Position numbers and translations under genes: made by a program. Below, in pieces: positions 7,240 through 16,345 of a DNA stretch of 57,889 bases. The DNA is from Verrucomicrobiota bacterium (lineage in GTDB: Bacteria > Verrucomicrobiota > Verrucomicrobiia > Opitutales > Opitutaceae), in contig JACTNC010000029.1 of NCBI GenBank assembly GCA_014584295.1, positions 1-57,889 of the forward strand, in the 5' to 3' direction. Numbering within the stretch: position 1 is the stretch's first letter; each line of letters starts with the position of its first letter. The notes under the pieces were generated by a model that ran no database searches, had not been told where the DNA came from, and saw nothing but the letters and a program-made list of their open reading frames with translations.

Positions 7240-9461
7240 GCGCACTCACTGCGAACCTGGAGGAAAGCCACCGAACTATTGAAGTTCGTGGGACCGCCGA
7301 TCCTCGATCGACGAGATGTGTGCGTGGCCGACCGCTCACGCATTACTGGCCCTGGATCCAGCAACAGGTGCGATCCGTGCTGCTGCCTCCGCATGAGCGC
7401 GTGACCGATCGGAGCGTAAGCTGGATTTGGTGCGAATCGAGTGGGCAGGCGCCGCTTTCCAAGGCCGAACTCTCGCAGTTGAGAGGAAAGCTGCATCAGA
7501 TTGAATCCGAGTTCCGAGAGCTTGCGGAGTCAGGTGCAGGAACCGCTGCAAACGAGGTGTTGGGCGAGGTTCGTTCAGCCATGTCTGCCTTGGCTGCGTC
7601 GCTGGCAGCAAAGTCGGATGCACAACTTTCTGGGTTTGCCGCACGCACGACGAGTGGAATCAGGGTTCATAGTTGGAGTTCATTAAAACCTCCCGGGACG
7701 AGAAGCGTGCGCGCGAACGAACCTGAGTCGAACAATGCCGGCCTGCGGGACGCTGAACCTGGTTCGCTGGGCGAGTCCGGTGGAAGCAAGCACGCAATTG
7801 AAACGGAACATTTGGATGCAGACCGTCGACCGGATCTTGGAACGGTGCGACGGGAAAATTCAACTCAGAGATCCGCAAAGGCAAAATGGCTTTGGGTTGC
7901 GGTGATCGGTGTGGCGTTGGTCGCGCTCCTGCTTGCTAGCCTGCTTATGAGCAGGGAGCGGCAGCCAAAGGTGCTCGCGGAGAGTCCAGTTTCAGATGTC
8001 TCCGGCGATCCGGGAGGCGCAGAGGGAGCGGTTCAACAATCAGCAATCGGGGTGGCTGTGGTCGATCAGCATGAAGTCGAGGATGGCTCCGGAAAACTTG
8101 AGACGGTGCGTACGTCATCGGAGGTTCGGAGATCCTTTCTCGGGGAGAGGTCAACGGTCTCGACGGAAACGCTGCGCGCTACGGCATTGCCTGCGCCGAA
8201 GCAGGCCGAAGTGCTCGCTTCGTATTCCGGTGGAGGTTCGACACAAGCTCAGGGCGACATTACTCCTGAACGCCCCTTTGTCCTCCCAGCAGTCGATGCA
8301 GCCGCGCCGGTTTCGCGGGGTGCGGCCATTTCCAATGACTCAGGATTGCCAATTGTTTCGGGTGCGGGAGGACGATCGGCTTCGGTGAACGTGGCAGGCG
8401 GATCGGTGGGTGCTTCGGTAACCGAGGCGATCAATGGAGGTACGAGCGTAGCACGCCTTACGTCCGCTGAGTCGGAAGGCAATTCAGAGGGGCGCCCCCT
8501 TTCCGTTGTCAGAGGAGGAGCAGCACCCCTGCCGGTGACGGGGCCTTCGACGGGCACGCAGCAGGCGTCGCTGAACGCGCTGCGAATTTCGAACGACGCC
8601 AATTTTGGCAAGATGGGTCGCGGGCCTGCCTCGAACTTGACTCAAAGATCTGTCCCCACGGCGCATCGGGATGATGCGTTGCCTGCGAGTGGAAAGTCCA
8701 ATGCCGAGCCGACGTCGGTGGCGAATGTCGAACAGAAACGCGAAGCAGCGATTTCCGAACCAGGGGAAACGGCCGTTGCTTCCCGAACGGTGCGCATCCG
8801 GCTCTCTCCGTGGACCTTCGTGCTAACGCGCGATACCGTGGTTTCCACCCGACCTCTGCCTGTTGGCTTGACGGATGATTCAGAGGTGAGGCGGCAGGCT
8901 TTGTTGAGCGAGCGAAAGGCTCATGCGCCCCGGGCGCTTTCCAACGCTGAACTCATCTGGGGTATTGCCTTTGACTGCCCGGAAGACGTTTCTGAATCGG
9001 ACTGGAAAATGAGTGGAGAGATTGAAGGCACACTTGCGCGATGGGAGGGGACTCAAGTGGTGATACCTCTCGGCAAGGGGTCCGTCGCAATGAAGGGGCG
9101 CTTCCAATGGGAGGGGCATGATAGTCGAAACGTTCTCCTGTCCATTGATGCGGATGCATCCGATGGGATCTCACTTGGCGTCCGGGACGGCATGCATGTA
9201 GCGTTTTGGATCTCGGCTGAACCTGGAAACTCCGCTGAGCGTTTCGGTGCGTCAAAGACGGATGCAGTGGGAGTGAACGCAAAATGGATCACAACGACCG
9301 CTCCGCATTCTTCTCGCGGAACAGCGGCAAGCCAGGTCGTCCCTCAACCCCGGCTGGAAATACCGTTGGACTCATCCCTCAGCACCAAGAGTCCGCTGAG
9401 GCTCTCCCTCCTCAATGAGGAGTCCGGGTGGGCCTGGCGATCCGAGCTCCGAATTTACTGA
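7236..9461 (+). CDS. large single-pass membrane protein of unknown function
   Basis: A protein of about 741 residues that I do not recognise. It has three parts. Residues 1-215 are soluble with a helical, coiled-coil-like patch (SKAELSQLRGKLHQIESEF). There is one strong membrane helix at about 218-238 (WLWVAVIGVALVALLLASLL). A long low-complexity linker rich in Ser, Ala, Gly, Val and Thr follows, and then a folded C-terminal region of about 200 residues (LIWGIAFDCPEDVSESDW, VAMKGRFQWEGHD). The C-terminus has the alternating pattern of a beta sandwich. The ATG at 7236 overlaps the lipoprotein stop and is preferred over an in-frame codon at 7188. The pair may form an envelope-spanning unit; that is inference. 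Confidence 0.7.
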   Translation: MSALTANLEESHRTIEVRGTADPRSTRCVRGRPLTHYWPWIQQQVRSVLLPPHERVTDRSVSWIWCESSGQAPLSKAELSQLRGKLHQIESEFRELAESGAGTAANEVLGEVRSAMSALAASLAAKSDAQLSGFAARTTSGIRVHSWSSLKPPGTRSVRANEPESNNAGLRDAEPGSLGESGGSKHAIETEHLDADRRPDLGTVRRENSTQRSAKAKWLWVAVIGVALVALLLASLLMSRERQPKVLAESPVSDVSGDPGGAEGAVQQSAIGVAVVDQHEVEDGSGKLETVRTSSEVRRSFLGERSTVSTETLRATALPAPKQAEVLASYSGGGSTQAQGDITPERPFVLPAVDAAAPVSRGAAISNDSGLPIVSGAGGRSASVNVAGGSVGASVTEAINGGTSVARLTSAESEGNSEGRPLSVVRGGAAPLPVTGPSTGTQQASLNALRISNDANFGKMGRGPASNLTQRSVPTAHRDDALPASGKSNAEPTSVANVEQKREAAISEPGETAVASRTVRIRLSPWTFVLTRDTVVSTRPLPVGLTDDSEVRRQALLSERKAHAPRALSNAELIWGIAFDCPEDVSESDWKMSGEIEGTLARWEGTQVVIPLGKGSVAMKGRFQWEGHDSRNVLLSIDADASDGISLGVRDGMHVAFWISAEPGNSAERFGASKTDAVGVNAKWITTTAPHSSRGTAASQVVPQPRLEIPLDSSLSTKSPLRLSLLNEESGWAWRSELRIY

Positions 9462-9489
9462 GCCACACACTCAATGGATGATTCCTGTT

Positions 9490-10446
9490 TCAGGAGGGTG
9501 AGAGACGGGCACTCCGAAGCAGGCGTTGAAGCGCGGGCGACAAGAGGGATTGGTCGGAGGATCGAAGCGAGGCGCGGGTGGGGAGGCAGGTGCGGGCGCC
9601 CAGGGCCAGCGCGACCTGCGCGGCGCACCAGGCGGCGAATTCGAGGCGCTCGGCGAGAGGAAATCCGTCGAGCAGCGCGGAGGCGTACGCGGCGTGAAAA
9701 CTGTCGCCGCACCCCGTGGAGTCGGCCGCGGCAACGCGGAACGCGGGTTGATGGATGACTCCATCCGGAGTCGAGGCCCATGAGCCGTTGACCCCATCGG
9801 TGACAATCCGCTGCGCATCAGTCCATTGGCCCATGGCTGCAATCACGTCGGACGGATTCTCGCATCCGGTGGTCCTCCTGCCACCTTCCAGCGAGGCGAT
9901 GACATGAGTCGCCGCGGCATAGAGGGGACGCACCTTCTCAGGCTCGCCGGTCTCGATATCGAGCACGCCGGGAATGCCGCACGCACGGGCGAGTTGCAGC
10001 AGGCGCAGCGCGGCAGTCGCTTCATAGCCATCGGTGATGACCAGCTTCGCACGCTTCACCGCAGCCTCAGGCACGTCGTCAGCAGAAAGCCAGTCGTAGT
10101 CGGCGACATTGTAGAAAACCGTACGTTCACCGGAGCTTGGGTCCACCTCGACAACCGCGAGGGCGGGGCGGGCCCGCGGGGCGTGGACGACGAGATCGAG
10201 GGCGACGCCATGGCGTGCGAATTCGGCCTCTGCGATCCGTGAAACCGTATTGTCGCCGTGCCGGGTCAGCATGGCCGTCCTCCAGCCGAGCGCCGCGAGC
10301 CCGCAGGCCTGGTTTGCCCCGGGGCCGCCGCCCTGAATCAGCATCTTGGGTACCTGATGCTTTTCATTGCGGCGGACGGTTTCCGGCAGGACAACCACAT
10401 TGTCCACCACGTTGAGTCCGCAGGCGATGACATCGAAATCTGCCAT
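9490..10446 (-). CDS. PfkB family carbohydrate kinase
   Basis: A 318-residue ribokinase-like sugar kinase. The N-terminal signature GGGPGANQACGLAALG lies near residues 40-55. The C-terminal ATP-site signature DSTGCGDSFHAAYASALLDG contains the catalytic aspartate of the GxGD motif, with Cys in place of the usual Ala in GAGD. Members phosphorylate a hydroxyl of a furanose sugar or sugar acid; the substrate is unknown here. It is the last gene of the six-gene leftward operon, 3 bases after the isomerase-like gene, so it probably acts on that enzyme's ketose product or on an aldolase substrate. The last 40 residues are rich in Arg, Ser and Leu and look poorly conserved. Confidence 0.88.
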   Translation of the reverse strand: MADFDVIACGLNVVDNVVVLPETVRRNEKHQVPKMLIQGGGPGANQACGLAALGWRTAMLTRHGDNTVSRIAEAEFARHGVALDLVVHAPRARPALAVVEVDPSSGERTVFYNVADYDWLSADDVPEAAVKRAKLVITDGYEATAALRLLQLARACGIPGVLDIETGEPEKVRPLYAAATHVIASLEGGRRTTGCENPSDVIAAMGQWTDAQRIVTDGVNGSWASTPDGVIHQPAFRVAAADSTGCGDSFHAAYASALLDGFPLAERLEFAAWCAAQVALALGARTCLPTRASLRSSDQSLLSPALQRLLRSARLSPS

Positions 10447-10449
10447 GGC

Positions 10450-11967
10450 TCAATGGGAAACCGGACCCACTCCGTGAAGTGTTCCGCCTGCAGCAGGCAT
10501 CGGAATATCGCTAACGCCGAGCCAGTGATTCAACTGTCGCAACGCGGCGCCCCAGTGTCCGAATCCGAGAGACCAATGATGATCTAGCCCCCCTCCAAGA
10601 ATGGCACTTGCGATGGCAGCGGCATCGTTGCCACGGTTGGCTATCATTTCGCCCCAAGTGCCGCGGAAGGGCATCGGAGAGTCGATGATTTCTCCTTCGA
10701 AGGCGATGCATCGAGCGGAATCCGGCGACTGGTACCGCGCGACAGTGACGGGGCCCAATGCAAGGAGAAATTCCAGCATCAGGCCGACTGCGGTTGTGGG
10801 ATCTCCATTCTCAAGGATTGAATGTCGGCGTGCCGCGAACGTTGTCCCTCTCCGCAACCATCGGAGTGGCGCCGCTCCGCAGTGCCAGAGGCCGATGCTG
10901 TTGCGTGTAGTGTTGGCTGTGGAAAGGTCCTGGAGCGTGGCGACCGCCGAGCCTTCGGATAGCAGGTTCAGGATGAGCGAGGTCAGGGCTCCAGGCATTT
11001 CCCCCTCCTCGGCAACCGTGAATCCGATATCGTTACAGAGGGAAACAGCGCCATCGATCGCGCATCCATAGCAATCGAAGAGATCCGGCCAGCTCTTGAA
11101 CGTCGCGGCTGCATAGCCGCCTTCGCGCGCCATCTCGAGCATTGCCAGACCGAAGCGGTAGGTCTGGTCGATCTGTGAATCGGGCAGATCCACGAGCGAG
11201 CATTGGGGAGATGATTTCAGTGCCTCGCGAATTCCGGCGACCTGGCTGTCGGTGAATCGCTTTTTGGAAAACTGGAAAGCGGTCTCGATGTCGATACGAT
11301 CAAATCGTACACCGAAGCGCCTCATGAGGGCGAGTTCATCGGCCTCGCCATCGTAGAAAGCGGATACGCGCGAGCCGCCGACATGAAGGATCCTGGCATG
11401 CCTGAGCCGCTCCCGAGTCCGACTCGTGCGGGCGAATGTTTCCAACTCGGGCACGGCGCTGTCATCGATGGGAGCGTGCATCCAGGCGTAGCGCACGCCG
11501 AGTCGCGACCACATACCTAGGATGAAATTCTGGCAGCAGAAGCTGTTGGCGGTATTGCGTTCGGATGCGGGGTCCGGATGGGACCAACTCAGAACGGGAA
11601 CGGGGTGATCGATCAGCCAGCGCCCGAAGTGTGATCCGATTTCACCCGCGGTGAAGGCGGCGTGGAAGAACACAATCCCCGCGATGCCTTTAGCCAATTC
11701 CGAGTCGAGAGCTGCCACCAGAGCGACCGGATCCTCGAAGGGCTCCGGGAGAGCTACGACGTCGATCGGCAGTCCGGCAAGGGCTTTGCGAACAGTGGCC
11801 GCTGCAGCGGCGCTGCGTTCGCACGCAAGTGCCCATGGAAAGTGGATCTTCACGCCACAGGCGATGACGAGTAGACGGGTTCGAGGAACCGCAGGTGTGT
11901 AGGGAACGACCTTGGACGCTGCGGCATTAAGGGGACCTTTGGCTGGTAGTGAATGCACGGAGGACAT
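10450..11967 (-). CDS. L-fucose/L-arabinose isomerase-like protein
   Basis: A 505-residue protein with the organisation of the FucI/AraA isomerase superfamily: two alpha/beta N-terminal domains (RTRLLVIACGVKIHFPWAL; GIAGIVFFHAAFTAGEIGSH) and a C-terminal active-site domain with conserved acidic and histidine residues (FTVAEEGEMPGALTSLIL, GLWHCGAAPLRW, DHHWSLGFGHWGAALRQL). Family members convert aldoses to ketoses with a divalent metal. Divergence from classic FucI and AraA is large, so the substrate should not be assumed. It is the fifth gene of the operon, 12 bases after the dehydrogenase gene and 3 before the PfkB kinase. That order suits an aldose to ketose to ketose-phosphate route. Confidence 0.82.
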   Translation of the reverse strand: MSSVHSLPAKGPLNAAASKVVPYTPAVPRTRLLVIACGVKIHFPWALACERSAAAAATVRKALAGLPIDVVALPEPFEDPVALVAALDSELAKGIAGIVFFHAAFTAGEIGSHFGRWLIDHPVPVLSWSHPDPASERNTANSFCCQNFILGMWSRLGVRYAWMHAPIDDSAVPELETFARTSRTRERLRHARILHVGGSRVSAFYDGEADELALMRRFGVRFDRIDIETAFQFSKKRFTDSQVAGIREALKSSPQCSLVDLPDSQIDQTYRFGLAMLEMAREGGYAAATFKSWPDLFDCYGCAIDGAVSLCNDIGFTVAEEGEMPGALTSLILNLLSEGSAVATLQDLSTANTTRNSIGLWHCGAAPLRWLRRGTTFAARRHSILENGDPTTAVGLMLEFLLALGPVTVARYQSPDSARCIAFEGEIIDSPMPFRGTWGEMIANRGNDAAAIASAILGGGLDHHWSLGFGHWGAALRQLNHWLGVSDIPMPAAGGTLHGVGPVSH

Positions 11968-11979
11968 GAGCGGACGTGA

Positions 11980-13107
11980 TCAGTCCAGTGTGATGACTGC
12001 CTGGGTTGCGTGTGAGCGAAGTGCGGCATCCCAGATTTCGTGCGACGCCACAGCCTCGTCCGGTGTCACGCAACCAAAGCGCCCACCGAGGGTGCCCGCC
12101 CATTCAGAGGCGAATGCAGCGATCATCTGCTGGAAGCAATCGGAGAAGCCGAACTCGGTGATGCCCGGAGTGACGACCTTGAAAGGCGGCGTATTGCCGA
12201 GGTCTGTTTTCTGCCACCACTGCTCCTTGTCGCGCCGAAAGACCCAGAGCGTCTTTGGCTCCTTGGTGGAAAACCGGTAGCTGGCCTCGGTGCCGGTGAC
12301 CTCGAGATACCAGGTGTCGGTCTCGCCCGGAGCGACACGCTTGGTTTCGATGGAGATCGGCACAAGTGATCCTGCCTCATCGCGAAACTCACCGGCGAGG
12401 AGTGCGTTTTCCCAGGTGTCGCACACGGCGCTGCCGCCCTTGCCATCGGGCCGATGGGCAACGATTTTCTGGAGTCGGGCATAGAGATGAGCAGGCTTCC
12501 AGCCCATGCGCAGCGGGATGTGCACCGCATGCATGCCGAGGTCGTTCATCACACCCGCGGCACCGCAGAATTGGGCCTGGCGTTTCCAGTTGATTGGTTT
12601 GGAGGGATCGAGATCGCTCGCATGAAGGAAGCCGCTTCTCACTTCGATGATGCGACCGCATTTGCCGGCGCGCACCTCCGCCATGATGCGCTGGGGACCT
12701 GGCCAGAACGGGAACTCGGAGGAGCAGCGAACAAAGCGGCCGAGTCGGGCGGCTTCATCGCGGATACGGCGCGCGGCAGGCAGATCGATGCCGAACGGTT
12801 TCTCCGCGAGCAGGTCCTTCCCGGCGCGAAGCACCTGGAGGTAGAGCGCTTCGTGGAGATGGTGCGGCACGGCAACATACACGGCGTCGATCTCCTCGGA
12901 TGCGAGCAGGGTGGCGGCGTCCGCCGTGAGGAGCTTTACCGACGGCAGGCGTCGGAACCAGTCGAGCACGGCTGGCTGGAGATCGCAGATTGCGGTGAGT
13001 TCAGCGGCAACGCCCGGATCTTCGAGATTGCACCAGCGTGCCAGAGCGCATGCGGTTTCGCGACCCATCAGTCCGCCGCCTATGATGCCGAGCCGAAGTG
13101 TCTTCAT
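11980..13107 (-). CDS. Gfo/Idh/MocA family oxidoreductase
   Basis: About 375 residues from the ATG at 13107. The Rossmann motif LGIIGGGLMGRETACAL is at the N-terminus. AEKPFGIDLPAARRIRD carries the catalytic-region lysine, and GVMNDLGMHAVHIPLRMGW is the equivalent of the conserved GxxxDxGxH segment. No signal peptide, so it is cytosolic. The start is set by the aldolase stop at 13112. An upstream GTG at 13140 would overlap it and add residues that do not fit a Rossmann N-terminus. In the operon it would supply an oxidation or reduction step on the sugar; direction and substrate are unknown. Confidence 0.88.
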   Translation of the reverse strand: MKTLRLGIIGGGLMGRETACALARWCNLEDPGVAAELTAICDLQPAVLDWFRRLPSVKLLTADAATLLASEEIDAVYVAVPHHLHEALYLQVLRAGKDLLAEKPFGIDLPAARRIRDEAARLGRFVRCSSEFPFWPGPQRIMAEVRAGKCGRIIEVRSGFLHASDLDPSKPINWKRQAQFCGAAGVMNDLGMHAVHIPLRMGWKPAHLYARLQKIVAHRPDGKGGSAVCDTWENALLAGEFRDEAGSLVPISIETKRVAPGETDTWYLEVTGTEASYRFSTKEPKTLWVFRRDKEQWWQKTDLGNTPPFKVVTPGITEFGFSDCFQQMIAAFASEWAGTLGGRFGCVTPDEAVASHEIWDAALRSHATQAVITLD

Positions 13108-13111
13108 GGAG

Positions 13112-13948
13112 TCAGGCGAGAAAGCGGGTGAAAGCCGCATCGGCGGTGAGTCCGTCGTGCAGGAGTGCCATGAGGGCGCGCGTGATGGCGGCCGGTTTCG
13201 GATGCTGGATGATGTTGCGGCCGTAGACTATGCCTGCGGCGCCCTGCGCGAGGAGTTCCTCCGTGCGCACAAGTATCTCACGGTCGCTCACTTTTCCGCC
13301 GCCGCGCACGAGGACAGGAATTCCCGCAGCCGTTTCGATGACCTTGTGATAGTCTGCGGTATGTGTCGTCGGATCTGCCTTGATGACGTCCGCCCCCATT
13401 TCGACCGCCTGGCGTACGAGTCCCAGGATCTTCTTGAGGTCCCCATCGCTCATGTATCCGCCGGCCTTTTCGTTGGGCATGAATACGAGAGGCTCGATCA
13501 TGAGGGGCATGCCGTAGCGTTCGCAGACGGGCTTGAGCCTGGCGATGGAGCGGAGCGTGAACTCAGTGAGTTCATCGGCGCCGGGGACCCGGAGAAGGTT
13601 CACGACGACGCACGCGGCATCGAGACGCAGCGCTGTCTCGACGGCCTCGTCCACGGCAAATGCGAAGGACTGGGTCGGCAGCTTTCGTCCATAGCAATTT
13701 GCCGGGTCGGTGCGCAGGACGAGCGCCGGTTTGGGCCGGACGGGCAGTGCCTGCAACAGTCGGCTCATGCCGGGAGAGAGCTGAATGGCGTCGGGCGCGG
13801 CGGCGACCAGCGCTTCGACGGCGCGCGGAAGATTCTCGATGCCGAGATGAAACTCCTCCTCGCCGAAGATGCCGTGGTCAACAGCGACGTCGAGGCAGCG
13901 CCGGGTTACGGGATTGAAGAGGCGGTTGAGGCGGTAGTGAGTGCTCAT
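13112..13948 (-). CDS. DhnA/LacD-type class I aldolase
   Basis: A 278-residue TIM-barrel aldolase of the DhnA/LacD/LsrF type. Supporting signs are VAVDHGIFG near residue 21, the strand carrying the likely Schiff-base lysine in GADVIKADPTTHTADYHKV, and a phosphate-binding end with PVLVRGGGK and GIVYGRNIIQHPKP. The phosphate-binding motifs show it acts on a phosphorylated sugar, splitting it to DHAP or a related C3 unit plus an aldehyde, or the reverse. The start ATG overlaps the enolase-like gene stop in ATGA, so the two are translationally coupled. Whether the substrate is fructose 1,6-bisphosphate or a deoxy- or branched-sugar phosphate cannot be told. Confidence 0.85.
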   Translation of the reverse strand: MSTHYRLNRLFNPVTRRCLDVAVDHGIFGEEEFHLGIENLPRAVEALVAAAPDAIQLSPGMSRLLQALPVRPKPALVLRTDPANCYGRKLPTQSFAFAVDEAVETALRLDAACVVVNLLRVPGADELTEFTLRSIARLKPVCERYGMPLMIEPLVFMPNEKAGGYMSDGDLKKILGLVRQAVEMGADVIKADPTTHTADYHKVIETAAGIPVLVRGGGKVSDREILVRTEELLAQGAAGIVYGRNIIQHPKPAAITRALMALLHDGLTADAAFTRFLA

Positions 13949-15246
13949 GGGAGAAAATGCGGTTTGATGCCGGCTTGCGCGAAGAGGTTGCTGCCGATAA
14001 AACGGGCGCGCGAGCCGAGGTGTCGCTGAATGCGGAGGACCTCATTCCATTTGGCCATGCGTTCGCTGCGGCTGAAGGAGCCGACCTTGAGCTGGCCAGC
14101 ATCGGTCGCGACTGCGAGGTGGGCGATGAAGGCGTCCTCGGTTTCGCCGGAACGCGCCGAGATCACGGGCTGCCATCCGGCCTCCTGTGTGCGACGTATC
14201 GCTGCGAGGGTTTCAGTCACGGTGCCAATCTGGTTGAGCTTGATGAGCACGGAATTGGCGGAACCCTCCGCAATGCCGCGTTCAATGCGGGCGAGATTGG
14301 TGGTGAAGAGATCGTCCCCGATGAGCTGGCAGCGGTGACCAATCGCCGAGCGCAGATATTTCCATCCGCTCCAGTCATCCTCAGCCATCGGATCTTCGAT
14401 GGATAGGATGGGGTACTTCTCCGTCCACCCGATCACCAACTCGGCAAACTCCAGCGAGGAATAGCGAACACCCTCCAACCCCAGGGTGTAACTGTCGTCG
14501 CGGAAGAGGTCGGTGGCAGCAATGTCGATCGAGATCGCCGCCTCGGATCCGGGCGTGTAACCGGCGCGTTCGATCGCTGCGACGAGAGCTTCAAGCGCCT
14601 CTTCGTTGCGCTTAAAGAGCGGCCAGTAGCCGCCTTCGTCGGCGACTCCGGCGAGGAGTCCGCGTTCACGCATGAGATCGCCTGCCGCGCGGAAGACATT
14701 GTGGGTGACTTCGAGTGCCTCCTCGTAGGTGTGCGCGGCAGTTGCGACGATCATGAAGTCCTGGAGATCAATGCGGCCGTGCGCATGTTTTCCGCCGCCA
14801 AAAATCTGGATCTCGGGAAGCGGCAGGACGGTTCCCCGTCCGCTGCCAAGCGATTCGTACAGCGGCACACCCCGCGCAACTGCGGCAGCCTGCGCCACCG
14901 CCATGGATGTCCCGAGGATCGCATTGGCTCCGAGGCGGGACTTGTTGGGCGTGCCGTCCAGTGCGATGAGCGCCGCGTCCAGTCCGGACTGATCCAGGAC
15001 ATCACGTCCCACAATTTCCCGGGCAATTTCTCCCTCAACGTTTTCAACGGCCCTGAAGACCGACTTGCCGCGGTAGCGCGCGGGATCTCGGTCGCGCAAC
15101 TCGCAGGCCTCATGTCGGCCGGTTGATGCACCGGAGGGGACAAGTCCGCGGCCCTTCATGCCGTTTGAAAGCGTCACTTCCACCTCGACGGTGGGATTTC
15201 CGCGGCTGTCAAAAATCTGGATGGCTTGCAGGGCCGTGATTGTCAT
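13945..15246 (-). CDS. divergent enolase-superfamily enolase paralogue
   Basis: A 433-residue protein that aligns along its full length with enolase (2-phosphoglycerate to PEP). It starts ITALQAIQIFDSRGNPTVEV and keeps SGAST, the metal ligands Asp241, Glu284 (SIEDP) and Asp311 (GDDLF), the base Lys336 (IKLNQIGTVTE) and Lys387. By comparison with yeast enolase, key positions differ: the NGGSHA loop is GGGKHA, the catalytic Glu168 equivalent is Asp163 in LQDFM, and His373 of SHRSGE is Ala364 (SARSGET). It sits inside a sugar operon with ATGA overlaps on both sides. A housekeeping enolase is normally elsewhere and better conserved, so this paralogue probably acts on another phosphorylated hydroxy-acid or has relaxed specificity. 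That is inference. Confidence 0.85.
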   Translation of the reverse strand: MTITALQAIQIFDSRGNPTVEVEVTLSNGMKGRGLVPSGASTGRHEACELRDRDPARYRGKSVFRAVENVEGEIAREIVGRDVLDQSGLDAALIALDGTPNKSRLGANAILGTSMAVAQAAAVARGVPLYESLGSGRGTVLPLPEIQIFGGGKHAHGRIDLQDFMIVATAAHTYEEALEVTHNVFRAAGDLMRERGLLAGVADEGGYWPLFKRNEEALEALVAAIERAGYTPGSEAAISIDIAATDLFRDDSYTLGLEGVRYSSLEFAELVIGWTEKYPILSIEDPMAEDDWSGWKYLRSAIGHRCQLIGDDLFTTNLARIERGIAEGSANSVLIKLNQIGTVTETLAAIRRTQEAGWQPVISARSGETEDAFIAHLAVATDAGQLKVGSFSRSERMAKWNEVLRIQRHLGSRARFIGSNLFAQAGIKPHFLP

Positions 15247-16304
15247 GGGCGAAAGAGTGTCGCACGCCAGTCCTCCGTGAAGCCGGAAAGCATGCGGGGG
15301 GGATTGGCCATGTGTTTCAGCACGAATCTCGTGATCCGCTCTCCGTCGCCGGTGCTCAGGTACTCCGCCGGAGATTTGCCATGAACCCGGCCCAGCATGA
15401 GGCCGAGGAGCAGGCGAACGGTGCGCATCTCGAGATCAGCGGATGCGTGTTGGTCCAGTGCAGCGACGTAGGAACGCCAGAATACGGGAACAAGTGCCAG
15501 GAAGGGTTCGGGCCGTGCGCGGTGGACGAGTGTCTTGAGGTGCAGGTGATTCAGCAGGAAGGCGGTGTCGAAGGCAGGATCGCCAAACCAGCCGCATTCT
15601 GCATCGAGCACGACCAGGCGTTCGGGAGAGACGAGCAGATTTTTCGGCGAGTAGTCGCCGTGCACCAGAGCGAGCTGGGTCTCGCCGAGTCGCTGTGCCT
15701 CCGACTCTAGAAAGGCACGCGAACCGGGGATGCGAGCGGCGGTTGTCAGCAGGTAAGGTTCAATGCGCAACGCATGGAAATTGGGGAGCGTGGCAAAACG
15801 CGGGGCGACCTCGGAATTGCCCCACGAAGCGGCGTGGATCCGCCCGAGTGTTTCGCCCGCCTTGATCGCGTGCTGTGCATCGACCTGACCGGACATCAGG
15901 AGGCTTTTCCAGTTGGTAAAACCGTCGCCAAGATACTCCATCGCGAACCAACCGGCCTCGGGATTCGAGTGCAGAATTTGGGGGACCGAACCCGGCAATA
16001 TACTTGATGCGTACTCAAGATAGGCCTGTTCAACGCGGTTGCGTGAGATGTCGGCGAACCATGCGTCCCGAACCTTGAGTCGCGGAAGCGCACGTTTCAA
16101 GGCGAAGCGTCGGGAGCCCTCTTGAACCAGGAAGATGTCGCTCGAAACACCGCCGCTCAGTGGCGCAATGCGGATGTCATCCGAGGCAACCGCCCCGGAG
16201 GCGCGCAGGCTGTCGATCAAAGTTTCGAACGAGGTGTCTGGGGAATGGGACAAGGGGGACAGTCTAGTTGAAAAAGACTGGCCCTGCCTCCGCTCCCGCG
16301 GCAA
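15243..16304 (-). CDS. phosphotransferase (APH / methylthioribose kinase-like)
   Basis: A small-molecule kinase of up to 353 residues with a protein-kinase-like fold. It has the N-lobe glycine-containing strand (APLSGGVSSDIFLV), the catalytic loop HGDYSPKNLLV near residue 215, and the metal-binding LDAECGWFGDPAFDTAFLLN. This arrangement is closest in style to 5-methylthioribose kinase and aminoglycoside phosphotransferase families; the phosphate acceptor is probably a sugar. The farthest possible start is a TTG at 16304. Another TTG at 16253 (giving LSHSPDTSFETL) would leave more room for a promoter, so the start is unsure. It is the first gene of the operon and its stop overlaps the enolase-like gene start. 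Confidence 0.83.
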   Translation of the reverse strand: MPRERRQGQSFSTRLSPLSHSPDTSFETLIDSLRASGAVASDDIRIAPLSGGVSSDIFLVQEGSRRFALKRALPRLKVRDAWFADISRNRVEQAYLEYASSILPGSVPQILHSNPEAGWFAMEYLGDGFTNWKSLLMSGQVDAQHAIKAGETLGRIHAASWGNSEVAPRFATLPNFHALRIEPYLLTTAARIPGSRAFLESEAQRLGETQLALVHGDYSPKNLLVSPERLVVLDAECGWFGDPAFDTAFLLNHLHLKTLVHRARPEPFLALVPVFWRSYVAALDQHASADLEMRTVRLLLGLMLGRVHGKSPAEYLSTGDGERITRFVLKHMANPPRMLSGFTEDWRATLFRP

Positions 16305-16324
16305 GAACTTCCATTATTTTACCC

Positions 16325-16339
16325 TGATCCATTGGATCA
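16325..16339. promoter_or_regulatory. perfect palindrome beside the AraC gene start
   Basis: TGATCC-ATT-GGATCA is a perfect 6+6 inverted repeat centred between the divergent kinase operon and the AraC-type regulator gene, ending 6 bases before the ATG at 16346. A site so close to the start would block or compete with transcription or translation of the regulator. AraC-family proteins usually bind direct repeats, so the binder could be another factor. Confidence 0.4.
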
Positions 16340-16345
16340 GTTGTC

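Noticed and set aside
9490..16304. The sugar operon as a sulfoquinovose (sulfoglycolysis) pathway
   Set aside because: Some sulfoglycolytic isomerases belong to a related superfamily, but no sulfolactaldehyde enzyme, sulfonate exporter or sulfoquinovosidase is present, so the assignment would be a guess.
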